Of a stretch of DNA of 5,873 nucleotides, positions 5,842 to 5,873 are shown one piece after another. Position 1 is the stretch's first letter; each line of letters starts with the position of its first letter. The notes below the pieces were generated by a model, which did no database searches, was not told where the DNA came from, and saw only the letters and a program-made list of their open reading frames with translations. Origin of the DNA: an uncultured Bilophila sp. (GTDB lineage: Bacteria; Desulfobacterota; Desulfovibrionia; Desulfovibrionales; Desulfovibrionaceae); assembly GCA_959604115.1 (NCBI GenBank), contig CAUHBW010000258.1, positions 1 to 5,873 of the forward strand, given 5' to 3'. Position numbers and translations under genes: made by a program.

Positions 5842-5873
5842 CGGGGAGGACTTTCTGGAGAAAGTCCTCCCCG
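5842..5873 (+). terminator. Terminator hairpin at the right edge
   Basis: A perfect 14-bp stem with a TGGA loop (a formal 15 bp around GG) has arms CGGGGAGGACTTTCT at 5842-5856 and AGAAAGTCCTCCCCG at 5859-5873. It begins 13 bases after the stop codon of the putative transferase gene. The window ends with the right arm, so a T-rich tail cannot be checked. The position and very stable stem make an intrinsic terminator likely. Stems of this form are, to my recollection, common after genes in Desulfovibrionaceae. Confidence 0.7.

Overview
The window is GC-rich bacterial DNA with four recognisable protein genes and no RNA genes, mobile elements or CRISPR arrays that I can see. High GC at third codon positions, the style of the GC-rich terminator hairpins and the protein families suggest a Gram-negative anaerobe of the Desulfovibrionaceae type (Desulfobacterota). 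This is inference from general resemblance; no taxonomic marker gene is present.

Layout. Bases 1-268 hold no gene I can defend; short open frames reach the left edge on both strands. Two tandem hairpins (269-324 and 337-359) follow. The minus-strand gene 385-1917 encodes an outer-membrane-type lipoprotein with a short helical/TPR-like N-terminal part and a periplasmic-binding fold, of the LpoA / penicillin-binding-protein-activator type. A 375-base divergent intergenic region (1918-2292) separates it from three plus-strand genes. These are a NeuB-family nonulosonate (sialic-acid-like) synthase (2293-3351), a small exported protein with one degenerate EF-hand-like loop (3627-4103), and a 565-residue protein of the LIC12162 family of putative surface-glycan transferases (4131-5828). 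The window ends inside a strong hairpin, 5842-5873, that probably terminates the last gene.

How the genes may work together. NeuB makes a nine-carbon acidic sugar from phosphoenolpyruvate and an N-acetylhexosamine-type sugar. LIC12162-family proteins are typically met in O-antigen or other surface-polysaccharide loci and have features of nucleotide-sugar or CDP-polyol transferases. The pair therefore suggests synthesis and transfer of a nonulosonate or related sugar onto a cell-surface acceptor. The small exported protein is 27 bases upstream of the putative transferase gene and is probably co-transcribed with it. No other nonulosonate gene (epimerase/hydrolase, CMP transferase) lies in the window, so the pathway must be completed elsewhere. 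The lipoprotein is transcribed away from this group and is probably functionally separate (envelope or peptidoglycan related). The best candidate for an undescribed system is the neuB / small exported protein / LIC12162-type transferase group.
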